64,000 nt of DNA from Lindgomyces ingoldianus (Eukaryota; Ascomycota; Dothideomycetes; Pleosporales; Lindgomycetaceae), in assembly GCF_010093535.1 (NCBI RefSeq), contig NW_022985224.1, positions 50,332 through 114,331 on the forward strand. Reading direction: 5' to 3'. The notes below the pieces were generated by a model. It was not told where the DNA came from. It worked only from the letters and a program-made list of their open reading frames with translations, and made no database searches. Positions 44,496-57,111 of the stretch are shown in pieces. A program made the position numbers and the translations under genes. How positions within the stretch are numbered: the stretch's first letter is position 1; each line of letters starts with the position of its first letter.

Positions 44496-47400
44496 TCAGT
44501 AAGCGTGCGATGAGACCATATAGGCTACTGTAAAGGGGCCGAGGTTCTTCTAATCAAGTTTCTTTGATTGTCGGTTTGTTCGGATATTTCTGGCGTCTAG
44601 CCAGACCTTCTCGCCAGCTGCATACGCAGGGGCGGGGGTTTAGGATTAGTTCGCGTACTCTTGTTAAAGAGCTTAAGCCTATGTAAGCTTTTTATAAACG
44701 TATTTGGATATGTTTTAGATCTTGTTAATAAGTCTGTTCGCGTCTGTTACTTGTACAGATTAATAAGTTAGTCAGGGGGTATTTAAAGGTGGTTTAAATC
44801 CCATTCGGGGGTGGTATCTGTGGTTTGCTAAGAACGGGGATACTTGCGTTGATTTAGATGTTGTGTTATTAGCTTTAAACTGTGCCGTAGCCAACTATTT
44901 TACCTAGTCGTCCTGCTAGTAGTTTGTGTACGCTTGTAGGACTTGTTCTATTACAGCGTTCACGTTCTTAGTCTGGCCGTCAGTCTCTAGGTGAAAAGCC
45001 GTAGATAGATGGGGGACGATTCAGAGCTGTTTACAGAGTTTGTCCCAGAAGGCTGAGACAAACTGTGTACCTCTGTCTGATATGATCGTGTCAGGCAGGC
45101 CATAGTGAACCCATACGTATCAGTAGAATAACTGGGCCATATCAGGGGCAGTTATGGAGGAACATGGTATTAGGTGTTAATACTTAGTTAAGCAATTAAC
45201 AACTACTATAATATTTATGTACTCTTTAGATAGGGGTAGGTCTACAACAAAATTAATTAATATGTCTTTCTAAGCTTATTTAGGGATTAGGAGCAGTTTA
45301 AGTAGGCTATTGTACCTTTCTTAAGAGGCCTTTGCTTTACAGCAAGTATGGCAACATGATACGTATCGGCGTACAGTATGGAACATGCGGGGCCAGTAGT
45401 ACTCTCTCTGTAGTAGGTTGAGAGTCTTTCCTCTGCCTGGGTGTCCTCCAACAGGCGAGTTGTGTACAATTTAGAGTAGTTTAATTCTTAGTTTGTTAGA
45501 ATTAGGGATTATGAGTTGGTTACGGTAATACAGCTTGCCATTTTAGTTTTTGCAGTCAGCTAGTGTTACCTTCTTTAACCAACCGGCGCCGTTTTGGAGC
45601 AGGTCTAAGGTTTCTTAGATAAATTTGTCGTTCAGATACTTGTCAGCAATAATCTAATTAATTGTCCAATCTGTTTCGTTCAGGTTAAGGTCCGAAAATA
45701 GCTTGGGTTAGAGCAGAGTTTGGTGTCAGGCCTTTTGCGCTTCTTCCTGAGCAGGGACGTCTTGGGATCGCCTTGTAAGGGCATCTGGTTTCCCTCTGTC
45801 TTAACTGGGACGATAAGTAATCTTAAAATTAAAATGGGACAGGTATTTAGACTAATAGGCTTGTTAGTGGCTGAGTTGTTTTGTAGTTGCGAAGTACTGC
45901 AAGTTCTTGTGGTTAGATAGGACCTGTATTGGATGCGCTGCACCTTCTAGTTTGGGTCGCCATTGTTTAAAGCAGCGTACTATGGCGAGCAATTCCTTGT
46001 TGTAGATCTTATAATTGCCTTCTGCGGGACTCATTCTTTTTGAGAAGTATGCGATAGGCCTAATAGTCCTGTCCGGCTTAGTCTGGGAGAGAACTCCTGC
46101 TACTACGTAGTCTGAGGCATCGGCTTCTACAAGTATTGGTAGTTCGGGGTTAAAGTGGCGGAGTATTAGGGCTTTAGTAAAGGCTTTCTTTAGCTAGTTA
46201 AAGGACTGTTAGCAATTTAGGTTAAAGTTAAATTAGACCCCTTTCTTAGTGAGTGCAATTATAGGGCTTACTAGCTGCAAGAAGTTGTTGATAAATTGTT
46301 AGTAGAAGTTAGCAAATCCTACAAAGGCTTAAACGTCCTTTACGTCCTTTGGGTATTGCTAATCTAGCACAGTCTGAACCTTAACGGGGTCTATTTGGAT
46401 GCCATCTGTAGAGATTACATATCCTAAATACGTGACCTTTAATTAGTAGAACTTGCATTTGTCTACGTTGAGTTGCAGACCTGCTTCTTCTATAGCCTTT
46501 AGCACCAGGCGTACATGCTGTTTGTGCTCTAAAAGGCTATCGCTGTAGATCAGAATATTGTCAATATACGCAGTGCAGAACACGTCTAGGTAGGGTTGGA
46601 GCGAGTTGTTTACAAAATGTTAAAAAGTACTAGGCGCGTTGGCTAAGCTAAAGGGCATCACTAGGTACTCAAATAGTCTGTATTGGGTCTGAAACGCTGT
46701 TAGCCACTTGTCGCCCTTTGCTATCCTTAGCTTGTTAAAGGCAGCAATAATATCTAACTTTGTAAAATACTTTGCTTTGCTTAGTTAGCTTAGGGTTTCC
46801 TGTAAGAGGGGAATTAGGTATTAGTTCTTAATAGTAACAGTGTTTAGTCCTTAGTAGTTAACGCAGAATTAGAGCCCACCCCTAGGTTTCTTTACAAATA
46901 GTACAGGTGACGCCACTGGTGAGGAGCTAGCTTGAATAAACCCTTTCTCTAGGTTCTTGTTGAGGTATTTTCGGAGCACTTTTAATTTGTTTAGCGACAT
47001 CCCATACAGTGGCCTATAACTAGGTTGTTTGCTAGGCTTAAGGGTTATCTGGTGATTGTACGGACGTTGTATTGGAAGCTTATTGGACTTGTCTTAGGAG
47101 AAGACATGCAACAGGTTGTAGTAGTCTTAAGGGACTATCGTCCTCAGGTCAGTGTGTTTTCGGGGAGCTAAAGCTCAGTCTATATCGGAAATCGTGACTG
47201 CGTAGATTTCGTGATCTGGTTGTCGAGCTAGGGTTACAAACGGGGCAGGTCCTATGTGGCAGATGTCCATCTGCTGTTTGAGTCCTGGTTTGTGTCTGAA
47301 TTGGGTAGGTAGAGGTTCCTTAAAGGCTTCCTTTTCTTTAGGTTTAGGCAGTTGTTGAATTATTTTGCGTAGCTTATTTTGGTGAGAGGCCTGGCTTGTT

Positions 47401-48099
47401 AGCCTTGCTTGGGTAGTTCTTCTTTAGGTTATTGGGGAGTAGGTCTGGAGACCTTCTGTATTAAGTGCTATTTGGGTGTTGTTTAGATGTGAGCGTAAGC
47501 ATACGTCTTGGCATTGGGAAGAGTTAAAGTTTAGAACTTGCTCTTAGTAATTAAAGGCAACCTTGTGCTGATACAGCTATGGTTGTCCTAGGATTAGGTT
47601 ATGACGTCCTGTGTTTGTTACATAGAGTTTAATCTGCTCCTTGTGGTGTTAGTGGGTAATTGTAACAGTTGTAGTACAGGAGATAGAACCTTCTTTAAGT
47701 TGTTTTTTATTAAATCTAGTTAGGTAAATTGTTTAGGTAAGCGGTGTTAATTGGAGATTTAGTTTGCGCGCTAGTTCTCTGTTGATGTAACCTATGCTGT
47801 TTGCTCCTAAGTTAATAAGAGCCTGTATTAGGGCTAATACAGTTCCTTGTTGTAAACATACAGGAATATTAACTTGGTACTTCTAGTTGTCAGTAGGGGA
47901 CTTAGCCTATAGGTTGGCAGAGATCTGGTGTTGAATTGGTCCTGGGGGGCGACTTAGCCCCGGGACGAGCCTTTTTGCAGGCTCCCACTGCTATGGCTGC
48001 GGCTACGTTGAGAGTGGCGAGGGGGATCAGGGCTTGAATACAAGTTGGAGCCCTTGCGGGAACGAGATTAGGACGGCGAGGATCTTTGACGAGTACTGG

Positions 48100-49114
48100 C
48101 AGCGCTACTCGCGCGGACTTAAGGAAGGGGAACAGAGCAGTTTTAGGAGATATGACCATGCTTGCCGCACTTGAAACATTGACCTTTCTTCCTGCAATCT
48201 TCACGCTTTCTGGAACTAACTAGAGCATAATTTGAATTAATTTCCATCGCGTTAGGGTCCTTATTCGCAACTGCGCTGGTTTAGGGGCGTATTGGGGCTT
48301 GTACGGGGAGGAACCTTATGTTATTATTGTAGGTAGCAATTAGGTTCGCATACGCGTTAAGGTCGTTTGGGAGGGGTTCTCCTACCATAGCGCGTTGCAG
48401 TTTAGTTGAGAGGGAGTTATGTAGGGCTGCGATTAGACCTATCTTATTTAGGCCTGTATTAGATGCGAGTTGGCGGAACTTAGCAAAGTGTGAGGTAAAG
48501 CTTTTCCTTTTTTGTTGTAGGGTGTTTAGGTGACTTAGGGCTGTTAACTCTTTGTTTAGGTCTCTGTAGGTTGCTTGCAGGAACGCTATAAATTAGTCTA
48601 GGTTAATAATATCCTTATTTATTAGTGAGTTAATTAAGGCTGTTATGTTGTAGTTAAGTTAAGAGTGGGCATATAGTAACTGGGAGCGTTTGGAGGGGAA
48701 TCAGTCTGCGTTTTCTTTAAGTTTGTATTAGAGCTTGCGTAGGAAGGAAGGTAGGTCTTTCTGTTTTCTGTTAAACAGCGGGGGATCAGGGAGTTGGTCA
48801 GATTTTATTACTGGGTTGGAGGGGTTACGGGTTGTAGGCGGCGTTAGGCGGGAGGGAGTTAAGCCATCTCTAGACTTCTAGGTGGGCTTTAAGGCTAGTA
48901 AGTTCTTAGTTCCTACTACTATAACAGGAGTTAAGGCAGAAACAGACTGCTTAATGGCGCAAAGCTGTTCTTTAAAGTCCTTTTAAAGAGCTTTAAAGCT
49001 TGCGACGTGGCGGCTTTCTTGTAGAGCAAGCGCTTCTTAGAAGGCTTCTTAGCTTGCTCTAATAGCTTAGAGTTGTGCAAGTACTAAGCTTATTGGATTA
49101 GATTTAGAGGCCAT
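48100..49114 (-). pseudogene. Gypsy-A gag remnant with CCHC zinc knuckle
   Basis: The likely ATG (49114) lies 29 bases inside the 5' LTR and starts MASKSNPISLV. The frame soon meets stops. A clear zinc knuckle CFKCGKHGHIS-stop-NC (CX2CX4HX4C) lies at 48178-48138, with a stop at a likely Trp codon. Confidence 0.8.
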
Positions 49115-49142
49115 TCTTGGCTAGGGTTTTGACATAACGTAA

Positions 49143-49460
49143 TGTCATGATTATGCACGAGTAAGGTTATAGAGCTTCGCGGAGGTCTAGTTTAATTACT
49201 ACGTGAGGTATTATAGTAGGTACAAGACGTTGTGTAAGGAACAGGAAAGTTTAGGAGGAAATTAGCAATTAAATACTTAGCTCAGAAGTCTAAGCGCTTT
49301 GGGTATAAATTAAGCCTGTTCTGGGTTTAGTTAGTGTTGAGGCGGTTTGTGCTTAAGTTCATGTCTGTGTCGTGTTGTGTTTGTGTCGGACGTGCACTGA
49401 TAATACTCCGGTACGCGTCCGATACGGTTATGTCTGGGATCCGGGGAGGATACCGTGACA
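49143..49460 (-). repeat. 5' LTR of Gypsy-A copy 3
   Basis: 318 bp. Next to it inside the element, the sequence TTACGTTATGTC (element sense, 49142 downward) occupies the primer-binding-site position and is partly complementary to GACATAACCGTA near the start of the LTR. Confidence 0.95.
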
Positions 49461-51001
49461 CTACTACATTATAAGCTTTAAAGCTTTTTAAAAAGACTTT
49501 AAAAAATAGCTTTATATTATTAAGTAGTCTATTTTTACCTTAACTTTTATTATAGTAGTAGGAACTAAAAACTTACTAGCTTTAAAGCTTACTTAGAAGT
49601 CTAAAGATAGCTTAACTTTTTTTTACTTAATACTACTTATAACTTATAATTTTTTTAACTTAGTAATAAAATCTAACTAACTTCTTAATCTCTTACTATT
49701 TAATAAAAAATAAAAAAACTTACTTTTTTTTTATATAAGCTTTAATATAAACTTAAAAGAAATATAAACTAATTTTTCTTTAAATACTTTTAGTTACTAT
49801 ATACTTACTTTTAACTTAACTATAATATAATAGCTTTAATTAATTTACTAATAAATAAAAATATTATTAACTTAAATTAATTTATAGTGTTTTTATAAGT
49901 AACTTATAAAAACTTAAATAAAAAGTTAATAGCCCTAAGTTACTTAAACACTTTATAATAAAAGAAAAGCTTTACTTTACACTTTACTAAGTTCTACTAA
50001 CTTACATCTAATATAGGCCTAAATAAAATAAGTTTAATTATAGCCTTATATAACTCTCTCTTAACTAAACTATAATATGCTATAGTAGGAGAACCTCTTT
50101 TAAATAACCTTAATGTGTATGTAGACTTAATTACTACTTATAATAATAATATAAGGTTTCTTTTTATATAAGCTCTAATACACCTCTAAACTAGTGCAGT
50201 TATAAATAAAAACTTTAATGTAATAAAAATTAATTTAAATTATGCTTTAGTTAGTTTTAAAAAGTGTAAAAATTATAAAAAAAACAGTTAATACTTTAAG
50301 TATAATAAGCATAGTTATATTTTTTAAAACTACTTTATTTTTTTTTTAAGTTTATATAAGTAGTGTAGCTAGCACTTATTAAAAATTCTTACTATTTTAT
50401 TTTTATTTTTATAAAAGCTTTAACTTATATTTAAGCTTTAATTTTTTTTACTACTTTTAATATAGCTATAGCTATAGCAGTAAAAGCTTATAAAAAGGCT
50501 TATTTTAAAGCTAAGTTACTTTTTAAGACTTATTTAACACTAGATCTTTACTAACTTATAAGCTAAGTCCTTTACTAATAACTAAAAGTACTAAGTTAAT
50601 ATTTTTATATATTTATAATAAAAAACTATATTAGCTTTAATATAAGCTTTTATTAACTTAGAAGTAAATAGCATAAGTTATATTAATAAAAAACTAGCAT
50701 ATAAACTAAATCTTTAATTAATACTACTTATCTAAATAATTTACTTAACTAGATTTAATAAAAAATAACTTAAAAAAGGTTTTATTTTTTATACTATAAC
50801 TATTATAATTACCTACTAACACTATAAGAAGCAGATTAAGCTCTATGTAATAAACATAAAATGTTATAACTTAATTCTAAAATAACTATAGCTGTATTAG
50901 TATAAAGTTGCTTTTAATTACTAAAAGTAAGTTCTAAACTTTAACTCTTTCTAATGCTAAGACATATGCTTACACTTACACCTAAATAATACCTAAGTAG
51001 C

Positions 51002-51319
51002 TGTCACAGTATCCTCCCTAGATCCTAGACATAACTGTATTAGACGTGTACTAGAGTATTATTAGTGCACGTCTAACATAAACATAACATAACACAGACA
51101 TAAACTTAAGCATAAACTGCCTTAACACTAACTAAACCTAAAATAGGCTTAATTTATACCTAAAGTGCTTAGACTTTTAAGCTAAGTATTTAATTACTAA
51201 TTTCTTTCTAAACTTTTCTATTTCTTACATAATGTCTTATACTTACTATAATACCTTACATAGTAATTAAACTAGACCTTTGTAAAGCTCTATAACCTTA
51301 CTTATGCATAATTATAACA
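51002..51319 (+). repeat. 5' LTR of Gypsy-A copy 4
   Basis: 318 bp, TGTCACAGTATCCTCCCTAG...ATTATAACA. Confidence 0.93.
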
Positions 51320-54300
51320 TTACATTATATTAAAACTTTAGCTAAGAATAGCCTTTAAATTTAATCTAATAAGCTTAGTACTTATATAACTTTAAGCTAT
51401 TAAAGTAAGCTAAAAAGCCTTTTAAAAAGCGCTTACTTTATAAAAAAGCTACTATGTTATAAGCTTTAAAGCTTTTTAAAAGAACTTTAAAAAATAGCTT
51501 TATATTATTAAGTAGTCTATTTCTACCTTAACTTTTATTATAGTAGTAGGAACTAAGAACTTACTAGCCTTAAAGCTTACTTAGAAGTCTAGAGATAGCT
51601 TAACTTTTTTCTACTTAATACTGCTTATAACCTGTAACTTTTTTAACTTAGTAATAAAATCTAACTAACTCTCTAATCCCCTACTATTTAATAAAAAATA
51701 AAAAGACCTACTTTTCTTTCTATATAAGCTCTAATATAAACTTAAAAGAAATATAGACTAATTCCCTTTTAAATACTCTTAGTTACTATATGCCTACTTT
51801 TAACTTAACTATAACATAACAGCCTTAATTAACTTACTAATAAATAAGAATATTATTAACTTAGATTAATTTATAATGTTTTTATAAGTAACTTATAAAG
51901 ACTTAAATAAAAAGTTAACAGCTCTAAGTTACTTAAACACTTTATAATAAAAAATAAAAAGCTTTACTTTACACTTTACTAAGTTCTACTAACTTGCATC
52001 TAATATAGGCCTAAATAAAATAAGTCTAATTATAGCTTTATATAACTCTCTCTTAACTAAACTATAACATGCTATAGTAGGAGAACCTTTTCTAAACAAC
52101 CTTAATGTGTATGTAAACCTAATTGCTACCTACAATAATAACATAAGGTTCCTTTTTATATAAGCCCTAATACACCTTTAAACTAGCGCAGTTATAAATA
52201 AAGACCTTAATGTAATAAAAATTAATTTAAATTATGCTCTAGTAAGTTTTAAAAAGTATAAAGATTATAAAAAAAAAGGTTAATGCTTTAAGTGTAGTAA
52301 GTATAGTTATATTTTTTAAAACTACTTTATTTTTTTTTTAAGTCTGCGCAAGTAGCGCTGCTAGCACTTATTAAAGATCTTTACTATTTTAATTTTATTT
52401 TTATAAGGGCTTTAACTTATATTTAAGCTTTAATTCCTCTTACTACTTTTAACATAGCTGCAGCTATAGCAGTAGAAGCCTACAAAAAAGCTTGTTCTAG
52501 GGCTAAGTTACCCTTTAGAACTAATTTAACACTAGATCTTTACTAACTTATAGGCTAAATCCTCTACTAATAACTAAAAGTACTAAGTTAATATTTTTAT
52601 ATATTTATAATAAGAAACTATATTAGCTTTAATATAAGCTTTTATTAACTTAAAAGCAAATAGTATAGGTTATATTAATAAAAAACTAGCGCATAAACTA
52701 AATTTTTAATTAACACTACTTACCTAAATAATTTACTTAACTAGATTTAATAAAAAATAAGTTAAAAAAAGTTTTATTTTTTATACTATAACTATTATAA
52801 TTACCTACTAACACTATAAGAAGCAGATTAAGCTTTATGTAATAAACATAAAATGTTATAACCTAATCCTAGAACAACTATAGCTATATTAGCATAAAGT
52901 TGCCTTTAATTACTAAAAGTAAGTTCTAAACTTTAACTTTTTCTAATACTAAGACATATACTTATACTTATACCTAAACAACACTTAAGTAGCACTTAAT
53001 ACAGAAAGTCTCTAGACCTACTTTTTAATAACTTAAAAAAGAACTACTTAAGTAAGGCTAATAAGCTAGGCCTCTTACTAAAATAAGCTATATAAAATAA
53101 TTTAATAACTACTTAAACTTAAAGAAAAAAAAGCCTTTATAAAATCTTTACCTACTTAATTTAGACATAAACTAGGACTTAAACAGTAGATAGACATCTG
53201 CTACATAAAACTTGCCCTATTTATAACTCTAGCTTAACAACTAGATTATAAAATCTATGTAGTTATAATTTTTAATATAGACTAAGCTCTAGCTCTTTAA
53301 AAATACACTAACTTAAAAATAATAGTCTCTTAAGACTACTATAACCTGTTACATGTTTTTTTCTAAGATAAGTTTAATAAGCTTTTAATATAATATCTAT
53401 ATAATTACTAAATAACTTTTAAGCCTAGCAAACAACTTAGTTATAGGCTACTATATAAAATGTTACTAAATAAATTAAAAGTGCTCTAAAAATACTTTAA
53501 TAAAAACTTAAAAAAAAAGTTTATTTAAGCTAGCTTTTTACTAGTAGTGTTACTTATACTATTTATAAAGAAACCTAGAGGTAGGCTTTAATTCTATGTT
53601 AATTACTAAAGACTAAACACTATTACTATTAAAAACTAATACTTAATTTCTTTTTTACAGGAAACCCTAAGCTAACTAAGTAAAGTAAAGTATTTTATAA
53701 AGTTAGATATTATTACTGCCTTTAATAAGCTAAAAATAGTAAAGGGTAATAAGTAGCTAATAGTGTTTTAAACCTAATATAAACTATTTAAGTACTTAGT
53801 AATACCCTTTAGCTTAGCTAACGCGCCTAGCACTTTTTAACATTTTGTAAACAACTTACTTTAACTCTACCTAGACGTGTTCTACACTATGTATATTAAC
53901 AATATTCTAATCTATAGTAATAGCCTTTTAGAGCATAAACAGCATGTACGCTTAGTGCTAAAAGCTATAGAAGAAGTAGGTCTGTAACTTAACATAGACA
54001 AATATAAGTTCTACTAATTAAAGGTTACATATTTAGAATATATAATCTTTATAGATAGCATCTAAATAGACCCTGTTAAAGTTTAAACTATGCTAGATTA
54101 GTAATACCTAAAAAACATAAAGAATATTTAAGCCTTTATAAAATTTACTAACTTTTACTAATAATTTATTAATAACTTTTTATAGTAAGTAAGCTTTATA
54201 ATTATACTTACTAAAAAAAAAATTTAATTTAACTTTAACTTAAATTACTAATAGTTCTTTAACTAGCTAAAGAAAGCCTTTACTAAAGCTCTAATACTCT

Positions 54301-55573
54301 GCTACTTTAACTTTAAACTACTAATACTTATAGAAGCTAATGCCTTAGACTACATAGTAGCAGGAGTTCTTTTCTAGACTAAGCTAGATAGGACTATTAG
54401 GCCTATTACATACTTCTTAAAAAGAATAAGTTCTGTAGAAGGTAATTATAAGATCTATAATAAGAAATTACTTGCTATAGTACGCTGCTTTAAATAATAG
54501 TAACCTAAACTAAAAGGTGCAGCGCATCTAATACAGGTCCTATTTAACTATAAGAACTTACAGTACTTTATAACTATAAAATAACTTAGCTACTAATAAG
54601 CCTATTAGTTTAAATACTTATTTTATTTTAATTTTAAGATTACTTATTATTCTAGTTAAAATAAAGAGAAACTAGATGCTTTTACAAGGCAATCCTAAGA
54701 CATTCTTACTTAGAAAGAAGTGTAAAAGGCTTAACACTAAACTTTGCTTTAACTTAAGCTATTTTTAAACCTTAACCTAAATAAAATAAATTAAATAATT
54801 AATTAAATTATTACTAATAAGTATTTAAATAATAAATTTATTTAAGAAACTTTAGACCTACTCTAAAACAGCACTAGTTAGTTAAAAAAAGTAACACTAG
54901 CTAACTATAAAAACTAAAATAGTAAGCTATATTACTATAACTAACTTATAATTTTTAATTCTAATAAACTAAAAATTAAACTACTTTAAATTATACACAA
55001 CTTGCCTGTTAAAGGACACCTAGGCAGAGAAAAGACTCTTAACCTACTATAGAAAGAGTACTACTAGCCCTGCATGTTCTATACTATACGCTAATACGTA
55101 TTATGTTGCTATACTTGCTGTAAAGTAAAAGCTTTTTAAAAAAGGTATAATAGCCTGCTTAAACTGCTCTTAATCTCTAAATAAGCTTAAAAAAACATAT
55201 TAATTAATTTTATTATAAACCTACCTTTATCTAAAGGGTATATAAATATTATAGTAGTTATTAATTACTTAACTAAGTATTAATACTTAATACTATGTTT
55301 CTTTATAACTGCTCTTAATATAGCCTAGTTATTCTACTAATACATATAGGTTTACTATAGCCTGCCTAACATAATTATATTAGACAGAGGTACGCAGTTT
55401 ATCTTAGCCTTTTAGGACAAACTCTATAAATAGCTTTAAATTGTCCCCTATTTATCTACAGCTTTTTACCTAGAGACTAACAGCTAGACTAAGAATGTAA
55501 ACACTATAATAGAATAAGTCCTATAAGCGTACACAAACTACTAGTAGGATAACTAGGTAAAATAGTTAGCTAT

Positions 55574-55883
55574 TGTAACAGCGCAGGCAAGACAATGGGT
55601 CTAAATGCGGTATAAATCTACTTAGAGGCATATGGGAGTACGTAGGGACTTAGAGACCTAGGAATACTAATGACACCTATAGGCCTTGTACGTAGGATAT
55701 TAGAAAACTACCAAGCTAGCTACAGGGCAAGGTGCGACTAAATACATGAGGGAATAGGGGTAACAGCAGGGGGCAGGGCAGAGTTGGGGCCTGGTCAAGT
55801 CAGGGTCGAGCCAGGGTTGGAGCCGATACAGGGACCCTTTAGATGGGTTCCGGGCGACCTGAGATAGAACGAGAATTGTTACA
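55574..55883. mobile_element. Unmutated 310-bp solo-LTR-like insertion
   Basis: Ends are TGTAACAGCG and AATTGTTACA (7-bp inverted TGTAACA). It is flanked by the 5-bp duplication GCTAT (55569-55573 and 55884-55888), and the empty site is intact in Gypsy-A copies 1 and 2. GC-rich with normal CpA, in contrast to its RIP-mutated host, so it arrived after the host was mutated or is too short to be a target. TG...CA ends and a 5-bp duplication are those of an LTR. No other copy is in the window. Confidence 0.85.
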
Positions 55884-56661
55884 GCTATAGCATAGTTTAA
55901 AGCTAATAACATAATATTTAAATTAACATAAGTATCTTTATTCTTAGCAAACTATAGATACTACCTTTAAATAAAATTTAAACTACTTTTAAATACCCTT
56001 TAACTAACTTATTAATGTGTATAAGTAATAGATGTAAATAAACTTATTAATAAAATCTAAAATATATCTAAATATATTTATAAAAAGCTTACATAAGCTT
56101 AAGCTTTTTAACAAGAGTACATAAACTAATCTTAAACTCTTGCCCCTGCGTATGCAGCTAGTAAAAAGGTCTAGCTAGACACTAGAAATATCTAAATAAA
56201 CTAATAATTAAAAAAACTTAATTAAAAAAACTTTAGCCCCTTTACAGTAGCTTATATAGTCTTATTACACGCTTACTAATTAATTCTACCTAACAGCATA
56301 AAGATACACCCTGTGTTTTATGTATTATTGCTGCGCTAAGTAGCCCCTAAATCTAACTATCTACCTAAACAGCTAAACCTGCTACCTAAACTTATTATTA
56401 TAAACAATAAACTAGAATATGTTATAAAAGACATTAAATAAATCTAGTTTAATAAAAAGAAACATATTTATAAATACTTTATAAAATAGACTAGATACAA
56501 CAAACTATTATAAGAACTTATAAAAGCTCTATAAAAGAACTTTATAGTAACCTAATTTTACACCTAATACTTATTTAAACTAAACTTATACCTTAATAAA
56601 GACAACTTAATGCTAGAACTACTAATGTAAAGAATTCCCTTTCTAATAAGAGAGGGGGTAC

Positions 56662-57111
56662 TGTTATAGTATCCTCCTTAGATCCTAGATGTAAGGCCGA
56701 GATGGTGCTTACGTGCGACGGGTATATATACTATTCTGCACCCGAAAATCAACGTTGGTTGATTATTCGTACCTTTTGGTTGTATTGGCGGAGTGGTGCG
56801 GAGCCCCGTCCTTACACTAGACATAACTGTATTAGACATGTACTAGAGTATTATTAGTGCATATTTAACATAAATATAATATAACATAGATATAAACTTA
56901 AGTATAAACTGCTTTAACACTAACTAAACTTAAAATAGGCTTAATTTATACTTAAAGCGCTTAGACTTTTAAGCTAAGTATTTAATTACTAATTTTTTTC
57001 TAAACTTTCCTGTTCCTCACACAACGTCTTGTACCTACTATAATACCTTATGTAGTAATTAAACTAGACCTCTGTGAAGCTCTATAACCTTACTCGTGCA
57101 CAATCGTGACA
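56662..57111 (+). repeat. 3' LTR of Gypsy-A copy 4, interrupted
   Basis: It starts TGTTATAGTATCC and ends CAATCGTGACA. A 127-bp insert plus its 5-bp duplication splits it after base 28. Confidence 0.93.
56690..56816. mobile_element. 127-bp solo-LTR-like insertion (very short)
   Basis: Ends TGTAAGGC and CCTTACA are a perfect 7-bp inverted repeat (TGTAAGG/CCTTACA). The 5-bp duplication CTAGA flanks it (56685-56689 and 56817-56821). It holds a TATA-like stretch (gtatatatac, about 56722-56731) and is about half GC with no sign of RIP. The size is that of TRIM/SMART-type LTRs. Confidence 0.8.

Larger units (their letters stand above)
43796..49460 (-). mobile_element. Gypsy-A copy 3, youngest and least mutated, complete
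   Basis: 5,665 bp flanked by the 5-bp duplication CTACT (43791-43795 and 49461-49465), inserted backwards into copy 2. In element orientation: 5' LTR 49460-49143, gag from about ATG 49114, zinc knuckle 48178-48138, reverse transcriptase motif YIDNILIYSDS (46569 downward; YIDD with the second Asp as Asn), RNase H and integrase with scattered stops, chromodomain 44495-44145, polypurine run (44125-44114), 3' LTR 44113-43796. Mutation is light at the 3' end and heavier inside. It gives the best view of the family: a chromovirus whose chromodomain may target insertion to modified chromatin. Confidence 0.94.
51002..57111 (+). mobile_element. Gypsy-A copy 4, nested in copy 2
   Basis: LTRs 51002-51319 and 56662-57111 (the latter 318 bp once a 132-bp insertion with its duplication is removed). 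The 5-bp target duplication GTAGC is at 50997-51001 and 57112-57116. Strongly RIP-mutated; the RT motif reads YINNILIYSNS (about 53890-53920). The polypurine run is agagggggta (56651-56660). It carries two later insertions (55574-55883 and 56690-56816). Its sequence retains more C than the host copy in many places, in line with a younger age. Confidence 0.93.

Noticed and set aside
47902..48204. 100-codon Ala-rich frame on the - strand
   Set aside because: Out of frame with the gag zinc knuckle that occupies the same bases; a shadow of gag.
55700..55912. 70-codon frame on the - strand
   Set aside because: It straddles the solo-LTR insertion and its host junction; not a gene.
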